From positions 1 to 55,712 of the IMG/VR virus record IMGVR_UViG_3300040807_003706: DNA of 55,712 nt. One strand, written 5' to 3'. Both the position numbers and the translations under genes were made by a program. Below the pieces are notes generated by a model, which was given only the letters and a program-made list of their open reading frames with translations, made no database searches and was not told where the DNA came from. This DNA comes from a virus. Shown piece after piece: positions 26,839 through 34,613 of the stretch (position 1 is its first letter; each line of letters starts with the position of its first letter).

Positions 26839-28035
26839 TTACTTAGCCTCCTTGGAAATGGAGAGAGGGGATTTCCAAGCGTTCTGCAGTTTTTCCATAT
26901 AGGAAGAAGGAGCAGAAGCAGGAGTGGCAATAGAAGCAACTGCCTTACGCAGATCCTCAGTTGAATCAGCGCGATTGGCAGCATCTTCTGAAATGGTGTC
27001 AAACATTGCTTGAACGTAATCATCAGAACGTTCATCCAATGCAACAGAATCACCGCGAACTGCCTTGATGGCATCAACCATCACTTCACGGTCGCTCTTG
27101 CCGCTAAATTCATAGGCGGCATCCAGTACAGGCTTAGCTTGAGAAATAAGAGCCAGACGCTCTTCAACGATGGAATCCACGTTGATTTGCTTGGCTTCTT
27201 CCAGCTCAGCTTTCAAGGTTTCGACTTGCTCGGCCAGACCATCGGCCCGCCCTTCGGCGGAATCCATTTTGCCCTTCATTTCTTCAGCCATGCCGTCCAT
27301 TTCGGACTTCATAGCATCAGCAGCGGCCTGAAGCTCGTCGTACTTCTTTTTCATGTCCTCATAGGACATCTTGGCGTCATCGCGTTCTTTGGTGATCGCC
27401 AGAGCAACGCTCTCGCTCACCTCAAACTCGGCGCCGTCGAAAACGACTTTTGCGCTCATTGTTTGATTTTTCTCAATGGAAAGTAGAGAGGGGTCGGCGG
27501 CATCTTGGCGATCCAAATGCAACCTTACCTGCGGGCCGGCTCGGCCCCGACGAACGATAGCAACATGATTACCACTGATCTCCTTTTGGATGCCGTCGTA
27601 ATGCTCGCCGCTATCGGTAACGCCAGGCGTAGGATCATAATTAACCCTATAACCAGCGCTCACTTCGCGAACATCGCCGCGCATTACCTTATCAATAGTT
27701 TCGCCGTCAGTGACTGTCATGACGGCTTTTACAAAGCCATTGTCATAAACAATCTCAGAACCAGTAAAACCGATTTGGTAATCCTTGGTATTCTCGCTAT
27801 CCAAAAGGACAGGAGGATGTTCCATCGTGATGGCCTTCCCCGCAAAAGAGGCAAGGCTTTCTGGAGACGCCACTTCGGTATCAGGGCGGTATTCCCGCCT
27901 GATAGAACCATCAGCATCGGTGTAATGCTGAATGCCGGTACGTGCAATAGAAGCCCACACCCGAAGATAACCTTCAGGTGTCATTTCATATTTCTCGATA
28001 GGAGAAATGTCGTACCGACAAGATGTGGTGCTCAT
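26839..28035 (-). CDS. Prohead protease-scaffold fusion, DUF2213 type
   Basis: 398 residues. N-domain (~1-165): EGYLRVWASIARTGIQHYTD, ITMEHPP and REVSAGYR carry the His and Ser of the DUF2213 serine protease fold; ISGNHVAIVRRGRAGPQVRL follows. C-terminal half (~195-398) begins MSAKVVFDGAEFEVSESVAL and is a long acidic/basic coiled coil, the scaffold. Cleaves scaffold and itself during capsid maturation. A second ATG at 27459 could yield scaffold alone, like lambda C/Nu3 (inference). Confidence 0.85.
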   Translation of the reverse strand: MSTTSCRYDISPIEKYEMTPEGYLRVWASIARTGIQHYTDADGSIRREYRPDTEVASPESLASFAGKAITMEHPPVLLDSENTKDYQIGFTGSEIVYDNGFVKAVMTVTDGETIDKVMRGDVREVSAGYRVNYDPTPGVTDSGEHYDGIQKEISGNHVAIVRRGRAGPQVRLHLDRQDAADPSLLSIEKNQTMSAKVVFDGAEFEVSESVALAITKERDDAKMSYEDMKKKYDELQAAADAMKSEMDGMAEEMKGKMDSAEGRADGLAEQVETLKAELEEAKQINVDSIVEERLALISQAKPVLDAAYEFSGKSDREVMVDAIKAVRGDSVALDERSDDYVQAMFDTISEDAANRADSTEDLRKAVASIATPASAPSSYMEKLQNAWKSPLSISKEAK

Positions 28036-28083
28036 ACATATACTGTAAGGGCTTCATTTGCTTATTCTAGTAGATATTATGCT

Positions 28084-28097
28084 ATTCTGCATAGAAT
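28084..28097 (+). promoter_or_regulatory. Palindromic operator candidate at repressor start
   Basis: ATTCT-GCAT-AGAAT inverted repeat ends on the ATG of the HTH gene (28096-28098). Upstream TATTAT at 28075-28080 region could serve as a -10. The 60-base spacer between divergent genes 28035 and 28096 must hold both promoters, so binding here could regulate both. Confidence 0.5.
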
Positions 28098-28386
28098 GAC
28101 GCAAAAAGAACTGCACGGGCGTAAAGTTAAAAGCCCTCTTTCTTCTTACAACGAAGCAAAAACCCTAATTGGTTCCCGAGTGCGGGAAGCTCGTCAAAGT
28201 TGCGGGCTCTCACAGCGAGCCCTAGCAGAACTTCTTTTTTGCGATCAGGCAACCATCTCTCGCATTGAAAGCGGCATTCTGGCTCCCGACGTGGCTCAAA
28301 TTAAAGTGATGAGCGGAGTGTTTCAGCTTAGTGTTCTTTGGTTAATGGGCTATCCGTCCTTCGTTGTTCATGCAACGAAGGACTAA
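28096..28386 (+). CDS. XRE/Cro-C1 family transcriptional regulator
   Basis: 96 residues; ATG at 28096 is chosen because the frame upstream runs across the divergent protease gene. Residues ~25-80 form the HTH: IGSRVREARQSCGLSQRALA, then CDQATISRIESGILAPD with the classic Q-x(3)-S-x-I/E-x-G helix 3 pattern. DNA binding as a dimer is expected. A single-domain protein without cleavage or peptidase motifs, so not a LexA/CI self-cleaver. It is the only plus-strand gene in the 1-34 kb structural arm and lies between the protease and a hypothetical gene, with no spacer to the convergent gene at 28387. Confidence 0.88.
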   Translation: MTQKELHGRKVKSPLSSYNEAKTLIGSRVREARQSCGLSQRALAELLFCDQATISRIESGILAPDVAQIKVMSGVFQLSVLWLMGYPSFVVHATKD

Positions 28387-28704
28387 TCAACCGTCCTCCT
28401 CTTCGTCATCTTCATCGCGAATGGAAGCAAGTTGTTCTTCAATGCCATCCATGATGTAAGCCTTGGCCATTGCCACTGCTTCAAACACTAAAAATTTGGC
28501 AGGCTCAAACTGTGAATCAGGAAGCTCATAAACACTCACCACATATTCGTGCGTCTCCTCTAAGCGCCCATTCTTAAAAACTTGCTTTTCAACAAGCTCC
28601 CAGCGAGAAGTATTTCGATGTGCATTCCGAGACAGAATCTGCAAGGCCTGCATCACACTGATGCCATCTTCTTCCTCACGCACAACCCTGATCCCTTCCA
28701 TCAT
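28387..28704 (-). CDS. Hypothetical protein, 105 aa
   Basis: Starts MMEGIRVVREEEDGISVMQA and ends in a very acidic tail (RDEDDEEEDG). Its stop abuts that of the HTH regulator (28386/28387), so the two are exactly convergent. Helical with a beta middle (EYVVSVYELPDSQFEPAKFL). No family recognised. Confidence 0.65.
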   Translation of the reverse strand: MMEGIRVVREEEDGISVMQALQILSRNAHRNTSRWELVEKQVFKNGRLEETHEYVVSVYELPDSQFEPAKFLVFEAVAMAKAYIMDGIEEQLASIRDEDDEEEDG

Positions 28705-28727
28705 TTTTGCTGACGCTTTTCAGCATC

Positions 28728-29027
28728 CTACTTCCGCCTTTTCCTTAAGGACGCCAAATAACCTTTACAACGGGCCTCTGCAGGATTGGCATCCATCTCT
28801 TCCTCTTCCTCCATGCCTTGCTTACTCATCGAGCCGCACATCGTGTCGATGTAGGCATCCCAGTAGGCATCGCTTTTCTCTTTCTTCTCCATGCCAGCTT
28901 CGCTCATTGCAATGGCAATGGCTTGCTGGCGGCTTTTCACGGGCTCGCCACTGCTGCTCTTGAGAGTGCCAGCTTTAAATTCGCGCATCACCTTACGCAC
29001 TTTTGCCTGCTTTTGCTTAGTAGTCAT
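28728..29027 (-). CDS. DUF6496-like protein
   Basis: 99 residues. N-terminal VRKVMREFKAGTLKSSSGEP VKSRQQAIAIAMSEAG is the DUF6496 signature seen in phage and plasmid proteins (function unknown). The C-terminus adds an acidic run (MEEEEEMDANPAE) and a basic end (CKGYLASLRKRRK). Overlaps the methyltransferase gene by 4 bases, so co-expressed with the glycan cassette. Confidence 0.75.
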   Translation of the reverse strand: MTTKQKQAKVRKVMREFKAGTLKSSSGEPVKSRQQAIAIAMSEAGMEKKEKSDAYWDAYIDTMCGSMSKQGMEEEEEMDANPAEARCKGYLASLRKRRK

Positions 29028-29566
29028 TTAATTACAAGCCCCCAAAAATACAAATCGTAACTCTTTGTATTTACCTTAAAGCAATGTTCTGAAAACATGC
29101 AAGCAATGGGAAATGTAGTATAAAAATCTTCTTCAATTAAATTCTTGTAATAATCCCAGCCTTTGCTTACGGTCAATGGACTGCTACCCCTATCGCTTCT
29201 TGTCGTGCCGTGCTCAGGGCGTCCAGCAGTGGCACATGTCATCACTATCAATCCTTCATCTCTCACTAAACGGTGCATGTTTGCGAACGTGGCTTCCCAA
29301 TAGGGATTGTGCTCAAAACACTCAGCAGAAATAGCCACATCAAAACTCCCCGTGGCCCCGTCATAATCCTGCCCCTCGCACACCACATCAACGCCTTTCC
29401 CAGGCCCCACGTCAACGCCTACATACTCCTTCGGCTTTTCAAAGAAGCGCCTCACGCTTCCATTGATATCAAGACTCCCCATCTCAATAATTCTTCCTCC
29501 ATGAAAGAACGACGGAAATTCGTTTTTTACACTTTGTACAAACTCTTGCTGTTCAAAATGCGCCAT
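29024..29566 (-). CDS. SAM-dependent methyltransferase (class I-like)
   Basis: 180 residues from ATG at 29566, just after the stop of the glycosyltransferase gene at 29569. Motif I-like GGRIIEMGSLDINGSVRRFF, motif II YVGVDVGPGKGVDVVCEGQD, then FDVAISAECFEHNPYWEATF (motif IV with EH) and a GLIVMTCATAGRPEHG strand. The EMGS/VDVG pair binds SAM. As a sugar or small-molecule methyltransferase it would fit with the two glycosyltransferases. Target unknown; motif I lacks the usual GxGxG. Confidence 0.78.
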   Translation of the reverse strand: MAHFEQQEFVQSVKNEFPSFFHGGRIIEMGSLDINGSVRRFFEKPKEYVGVDVGPGKGVDVVCEGQDYDGATGSFDVAISAECFEHNPYWEATFANMHRLVRDEGLIVMTCATAGRPEHGTTRSDRGSSPLTVSKGWDYYKNLIEEDFYTTFPIACMFSEHCFKVNTKSYDLYFWGLVIK

Positions 29567-29568
29567 TG

Positions 29569-30255
29569 CTATTTGCCAAATGGAAAAGTAAATTGTTCCT
29601 TGCCAGGAAGGCCTCCCCATTTTGATTGATAGTAGGCCTTGTTGCGCTCAAAGCAACACCAATGCATTCGCTTGTAACGATCATCGCCGCTATGTAATGT
29701 GCTGCTGTTGTCATGCTTCCACGAATGAAGATTCACCTTAATCACAGGATTATTCTCCACCAACAATCGCCAACGGCAGTCGTTATCTTCAAAATAAGCA
29801 GGCGCAAATAACTCATCAAAACCCCCCATTCCCAACCAACGCTCAGGACGATTTACGTAAAACGTAGAAAACCCGCCAACGGGATGATTCGTCTCTAGCA
29901 AAATACTACCAGGATTGGCATCAGCGGCCTCTAAAAAGGCCGCGATATCATTTAGTCCAAACACTACATCATCATTCGCAATAATGCATTGATTAAGTTG
30001 ATTGATTAGATAATTCCAGGACTTTGCCACGCCAAGGTTGTACGGTGGCACTGCAATCTTCCATTTGGAAAGATCGCAGCATTCCGCTAATGCGTCAACG
30101 GCGAAATTCTCCTTCATTTGCCCACCATTGTCAAGAATGAGTACCTCTGCTTCTATGCAAGGGTGCTCATCATTAAGAAGATGATTGCACAAGCGGATGA
30201 GCTTGTCATAACAAGAAAGCGTGGGAATCCCCACGCTTACGCGACGCTTAGTCAT
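29569..30255 (-). CDS. Glycosyltransferase family 2-like (GT-A)
   Basis: 228 residues from ATG at 30255, 8 bases inside the end of the preceding gene. VSVGIPTLSCYDKLIRLCNH (GT2 start), then EAEVLILDNGG and PPYNLGVAKSWNYLINQ, and CIIANDDVVF (DxD-like) mark a GT-A fold. YFEDNDCRWRLL is the ED acceptor motif. Transfers a sugar from a nucleotide donor, target likely a virion protein or host surface glycan (inference). Retains the expected core without an obvious truncation. Confidence 0.82.
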   Translation of the reverse strand: MTKRRVSVGIPTLSCYDKLIRLCNHLLNDEHPCIEAEVLILDNGGQMKENFAVDALAECCDLSKWKIAVPPYNLGVAKSWNYLINQLNQCIIANDDVVFGLNDIAAFLEAADANPGSILLETNHPVGGFSTFYVNRPERWLGMGGFDELFAPAYFEDNDCRWRLLVENNPVIKVNLHSWKHDNSSTLHSGDDRYKRMHWCCFERNKAYYQSKWGGLPGKEQFTFPFGK

Positions 30256-31444
30256 TGCCAAAGCCCTTGCCACAAGTAGGCTCTTTCAAGACATTGCTAA
30301 CAATTTCAACGACGCTTGCACCAATCGTGCTCCACGAATACTTCTCATCCTGAAGTTCGTCGTAGCACCATTGCGCCACCTTGTCAAGGTTTTCGCGATT
30401 TTCGTAATAATTATTAAGAATGGCCACGAGGTCATCTGCGGAAGGAATACCGCGATCCAAGCCGTAATTGCAATCCACTTCCCAGCTTTCAATGGGAATA
30501 CGCGGAATGCCTTTGAAGATTTCTTTCAGCGATGTATGATCAGGCACGATTTGAGCAGTACGTGTAGCAGCATGCTCAAAGTTCACCAGGCCCCAGCCTT
30601 CGCCAATGCAAGTATTAATACCCACGTCACAAGCGTTATAGACAAGATTTAGCTTGTCAATTGGCAGGCAATTTGTTACATCAAAATCTTTACTGGTAAG
30701 AATTAACTTCCCGGCAGGATCGTAACCATAATCACGAGACATCCGCTTGAACAATGCAATCAAGTCCCATCCTTGATCTTTCGGTCCCATGTTTAGCCAC
30801 AAACGCGCATTGGGCTTATCCAGCGCAAACTTAATAAACGCTTTAATAGTCAAATCAATACGTTTTCGAGGCTGATTTCGATTGCCATTGAAAACAATAA
30901 ATAAATCTTCAGGCACACCCATTGCCTTGCGGGCTTCATCCTGCTTCACAGGGAAGAATGTAGATCGATTAATGCCATGAGGAATTACATCGCACGGCAT
31001 TTCACAGCCCGCCTTGCGCACTTCTTCCAAACCGAACTGCGTATAAGTAGCCATACCATCCCATTCCTTACAGTCTTCAAACACCTCCGGGAAGAATCCA
31101 TAGCTGTCGGTAGGAAAGTAACCATACCATTTAAAACCAATCTTTTCTTTCAACGGCTTGGCCACCTTCCAAAGCTTATTCAGCACCCAAATATCATTCA
31201 CCGCAAACACCAAATCGGGCTTCTCCTTGATCAGAAGCTCCTGCATCCGATGAGAACCAAACGGATCGGATCCTCCTGCATTAGCTGGATACATCCGATA
31301 GGGCAGCTCATGCGGGTCACCCCACCAGTTGACGGCGAGCACCACCATTTCATGCTCTTTCGCAAGCTCAGGCAGCAAATTCTCTGCCACCCGTCCGAAT
31401 CCAGTTTGAACTGCAGCGTCTCCGCAGTAAAGTATTTTGGCCAT
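30248..31444 (-). CDS. Glycosyltransferase family 4-like (GT-B)
   Basis: 398 residues. Starts MAKILYCGDAAVQTGFGRVA (donor/acceptor Rossmann start) and carries FNGNRNQPRKRIDLTIKAF and, around residue 285, GEGWGLVNFEHAATRTAQIV, the E-x7-E motif of GT4 retaining enzymes. Complete length for the family. Together with the GT2 and methyltransferase genes, overlapping by a few bases each, it forms a small glycan-modification cassette located inside the head module, between decoration-side genes and the minor head protein. Confidence 0.87.
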   Translation of the reverse strand: MAKILYCGDAAVQTGFGRVAENLLPELAKEHEMVVLAVNWWGDPHELPYRMYPANAGGSDPFGSHRMQELLIKEKPDLVFAVNDIWVLNKLWKVAKPLKEKIGFKWYGYFPTDSYGFFPEVFEDCKEWDGMATYTQFGLEEVRKAGCEMPCDVIPHGINRSTFFPVKQDEARKAMGVPEDLFIVFNGNRNQPRKRIDLTIKAFIKFALDKPNARLWLNMGPKDQGWDLIALFKRMSRDYGYDPAGKLILTSKDFDVTNCLPIDKLNLVYNACDVGINTCIGEGWGLVNFEHAATRTAQIVPDHTSLKEIFKGIPRIPIESWEVDCNYGLDRGIPSADDLVAILNNYYENRENLDKVAQWCYDELQDEKYSWSTIGASVVEIVSNVLKEPTCGKGFGND

Positions 31445-31482
31445 ACAAAGCGCAATGTCTTGCGCAATGTTAGGCCTAGTTT

Positions 31483-32145
31483 TCAGACCGGGACTGTCGG
31501 CACAGCATTACGCTTGTATTCAACACTGCACCTACATCTAGACCGGCATTCGCAGCGCTGCCCAGGCATCGGCAGGCTTCCCATCGACACCAATCCAGCC
31601 CTTGCATAGCGAAGGCAGTCATCGCAATGCTGCGCTTGCGGATCGAGAATGCGACGCATTAAGGAGTAGCCCTGTCGTTCCTGGCGAATACTGGTGCCTT
31701 CCCAGTAAGAACCTCGCACGCTCTCAGCATATAGCTGCACACGAGCAAGAGCCATGGCAGTAGAAACGCGACCAGCCAGAATATCCCCAGCAAACTTCTG
31801 AAGATAACCGTATTCCGCACGAAGCCTTTGACCGATGCGGCCATACTCTGCGCTGCCCATACCGTCCTTGCCACCATGCCCAAGCACTGTTGCTTGAATA
31901 TGAGCAGCCTTAATTGCCTCGCGGACACTACCTTGCCACTGATCAATTGTGATGTTGCCATCGGCCAGCATTTGAGTGAAACGGCGTAGCTGCTGACCAA
32001 GCTTGTCGATGCGACCATCGACAAGCGCCATCACAGCCTTCTGGCTCATGAATTGGCCAGAGGGGCGCCTGTAGCGCCCCAGCTTAGTGTCATATGACCA
32101 TTCGGCATCAAACCGAGGCCACGAATCACTCAATGGGCTGAGCAT
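31483..32145 (-). CDS. Minor head protein, Mu gpF-like (head morphogenesis)
   Basis: 220 residues. C-terminal DPQAQHCDDCLRYARAGLVS then PMPGQRCECRSRCRCSVEY has the C-x2-C ... C-x-C-x3-C-x-C cysteine set of Mu F-like / SPP1 gp7-like proteins, probably zinc-binding. These associate with portal and are packaged in few copies. The gene overlaps portal by 20 bases, the usual neighbour. Confidence 0.87.
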   Translation of the reverse strand: MLSPLSDSWPRFDAEWSYDTKLGRYRRPSGQFMSQKAVMALVDGRIDKLGQQLRRFTQMLADGNITIDQWQGSVREAIKAAHIQATVLGHGGKDGMGSAEYGRIGQRLRAEYGYLQKFAGDILAGRVSTAMALARVQLYAESVRGSYWEGTSIRQERQGYSLMRRILDPQAQHCDDCLRYARAGLVSMGSLPMPGQRCECRSRCRCSVEYKRNAVPTVPV

Positions 32146-34012
32146 CAGAAGCCTCCAGAATGTCCTTAAAGCGCTCCGGCGCCTCCGCCTTCCACTGGTT
32201 CAATGCAGAATCAATATCGGCTTGGGAAATCAGGGAGGCCTCGTCGATATCGCTAAGAATGAGGCCTTCGGCCTTCATCGGTTTGATGGCATCCTTCTTG
32301 AAATACTCGGCAGTCTCTTTCTTGCCCTTGAAAGCGCCTTCCATGTTGCCATGCTTGCGCTTATACAGCTCTTTGTACTTTCGCGTTACATAGGCGCCGG
32401 CCACTGCGCTCGGCCAAGTTTTGAACTTGGCTTTCGCTGCAGCAATTGCCTTTTTGTGGAGTTCCTTGTCTTTGAATTCCACGTCGCCACGCTGATGCTC
32501 TAAATCCCGAGAGAGATAGAGGCCCGCCTCATCCATCTTCTCCGATTCCGCCCCTTCAGAAGCTTCTCGCGTTCCATCCATAGGAAGACTGCCGTTTTGT
32601 TGATCCAAAGGATCACGCCCGCCAGGAGGCACTGCCATCTTCCCGTCGCCATTGCCCGCCTTGTCAGGTATTTCTCGCACGATGGACGGATCAATGGTGG
32701 TCTCAATGCTGTATTCGCTCTTACCGAAACGGCTATCTGCCACTTCTTGAGGCGTGAGCACACCCACTTGGATGTAACGAGCATCCACCGCAGCCACACG
32801 CGCACGCACGTCTGCCAGCTCTCGTTCGTTCATCTCGAACAACGGTTTGAAGCTGACGCGCCAATTATCCGGCACGCGCCCGTTTGTCGGCCCTGTCTTG
32901 CTCAACATTATGTATTCCATCAGCTTTGTCAGGGGCTTACGGAAATGCGACTCTTGATAGTGATGGCACACTTTTGCAAAATCACGCTCTTCAGAGCGAC
33001 CAGTGGCGCCAAGGCCTGATGGCGACTGGCCAAAAAGCAATGTGTGAGGAATACCAGAAGCTGCAATGATGTCGATGCGCAGCTTCTCAAGAATTTCCGA
33101 CACGCCGCCAAAATTACGACCAATAAATTCCAACTCTTCCTTTTCAGCGTCAATCGCGTAGCCGCGATAGATGCTCTTACTCATATCATTCAATTGCAGG
33201 CGATCCCGCACTTGACTTTCCTTGCCTGCAACAAGCATCGAAGCCAAGCCTCTCACTTTGTGAACAAAAATGTCAAACTCAGTGAGAAGAGTTGCAATGG
33301 AGGAAGTGCCACTGTAGTAGTGGTTGAAGCTCTCAAACACGCTCTGCAGCACGCTCATGCCCCAGCCATAGTTCTTCTGGCGTGTACGATAAGGCAACCA
33401 AATGCCATCAAAACGCAAAATCCGGTCTTTATGAATAGCGCGAAGATTGGGCTGCTGAATTAGATCGCCAGAGATGATTTGATAGTAAGTCGCTTTGGCG
33501 TAATCGTACAAACTATCTTCACTAATAATCGGCGCAATTTGATGGCGGTCTAAACATTCCATGCCTTCAATGGCACGAATGTTATTCCGATCTACGGGCA
33601 TGTCAGAAGGACGCCCGTCATCGATGTAAAGAAGCAAAGCACTTCCGCCATAAAGGCGGGAAGTGCGGGCTGCTTCATTGAATGAAGGCAAAATCTCTAG
33701 ATCTTCAATAGCCTGTTCAACACCGGAAAGCGTTTCTGCATTTACGCCTTCCCCGCCAAATAAAATCTCGAAACCTTCTCGTGTGCATTCATCGGCCACA
33801 AGATCAACAATGCGCCGCATGAGCCAGTGCGCATAAAGGCCTTCAAGGTCTTCATGGCCCATAAAGCTGATGGGCTTAACAGTGGTGCGAGTGGTTTTAT
33901 CACGTGACGTGCCCATGCCGGTGAACACGTTTTGCAGGCCATCAGCCCGGATGCCACCGGCAGTCCCATGGCCAAGCTGAACCATGTCCACACCTTGTGT
34001 AACGTCAGCCAT
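32126..34012 (-). CDS. Portal protein, DUF1073 type
   Basis: 628 residues from ATG at 34012 (MADVTQGVDM); a TTG farther up is less likely. Conserved run: YAHWLMRRIVDLVADECTRE GFEILF, YGGSALLLYIDDGRP, MSVLQSVFESFNHYYSGTSS, HTLLFGQSPSGLGATGRSEE RDF, FKPLFEMNERELADVRAR. This is the DUF1073 portal family. C-terminal ~130 residues add a separate domain with AKFKTWPSAVAGAYVTRKYK, a small Lys-rich motif found on several phage proteins. Portal ring forms the DNA gateway and terminase dock. Confidence 0.9.
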   Translation of the reverse strand: MADVTQGVDMVQLGHGTAGGIRADGLQNVFTGMGTSRDKTTRTTVKPISFMGHEDLEGLYAHWLMRRIVDLVADECTREGFEILFGGEGVNAETLSGVEQAIEDLEILPSFNEAARTSRLYGGSALLLYIDDGRPSDMPVDRNNIRAIEGMECLDRHQIAPIISEDSLYDYAKATYYQIISGDLIQQPNLRAIHKDRILRFDGIWLPYRTRQKNYGWGMSVLQSVFESFNHYYSGTSSIATLLTEFDIFVHKVRGLASMLVAGKESQVRDRLQLNDMSKSIYRGYAIDAEKEELEFIGRNFGGVSEILEKLRIDIIAASGIPHTLLFGQSPSGLGATGRSEERDFAKVCHHYQESHFRKPLTKLMEYIMLSKTGPTNGRVPDNWRVSFKPLFEMNERELADVRARVAAVDARYIQVGVLTPQEVADSRFGKSEYSIETTIDPSIVREIPDKAGNGDGKMAVPPGGRDPLDQQNGSLPMDGTREASEGAESEKMDEAGLYLSRDLEHQRGDVEFKDKELHKKAIAAAKAKFKTWPSAVAGAYVTRKYKELYKRKHGNMEGAFKGKKETAEYFKKDAIKPMKAEGLILSDIDEASLISQADIDSALNQWKAEAPERFKDILEASDAQPIE

Positions 34013-34085
34013 GCATAAAGAATCCTGATGTTGCAATCATTCTAAAACTGGATACATTGAATCGTCAGGATACGCCTAGCACACA

Positions 34086-34613
34086 ATGGGTTACATAACG
34101 TGGGTTTTATCACCTTCCGAAAAGGCTCTTGCTATCACAGAAGGCGAACGCAGGCAGGCCGTTAACGTCGCGCAAGGCAAGCTGGGCCGAAATAACGGCC
34201 CAGCACATGGTGAAAATGCACTCCGCATACACATTCTTGGTGCTGGCGGTGAGATGGCAGTCGCTTCATATCTTGGCCTTAAAGATGAAGTGTTTCAAGA
34301 AACGGAAGCAAACCGAGGAAGTTCTGATCTCCCCTTCAATATTGATGTGAAAACACGCTCTCGGCATTACTATGATCTAATCTGCCTTCTCGATGAACGT
34401 GAAGATAAGGCCCTGGTTCTCGTTACGGTCGAAAACCGCGAAATTAGGCTCCATGGCTGGATACGAGCCAGTGAAGCCAAACAAGCTCAATGGAAGAAAG
34501 AATATGTGGCAAATCGCCCCTGCTATTTCGTTCCTAAAGAAAATCTTCGCTCTATGGAGGAATTGAAAAAATGCTTAGCTGCTCAGACTTTGCCAAGCAC
34601 GCTCTTCGATTAG
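34086..34613 (+). CDS. PD-(D/E)XK nuclease-like protein adjoining terminase
   Basis: 175 residues. GAGGEMAVASYLGLKDEVFQ provides the helix-borne Glu, SSDLPFNIDVKTRSRHYYDL provides the D...D-x-K core, and VLVTVENREIRLHGWIRAS completes a restriction-endonuclease-like fold: E, D, DVK. So a DNA nuclease or Holliday/branch-processing role at packaging is possible, but residues alone cannot tell activity. Overlaps the terminase start by 43 bases in another frame. ATG at 34086 is the first in frame. Confidence 0.65.
   Translation: MGYITWVLSPSEKALAITEGERRQAVNVAQGKLGRNNGPAHGENALRIHILGAGGEMAVASYLGLKDEVFQETEANRGSSDLPFNIDVKTRSRHYYDLICLLDEREDKALVLVTVENREIRLHGWIRASEAKQAQWKKEYVANRPCYFVPKENLRSMEELKKCLAAQTLPSTLFD

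Noticed and set aside
26582-28386. Several plus-strand frames of 66-293 residues across the capsid and protease genes.
   Set aside because: Shadows of the strong minus-strand structural genes; only the last 96 codons (28096-28386) are a real HTH gene.
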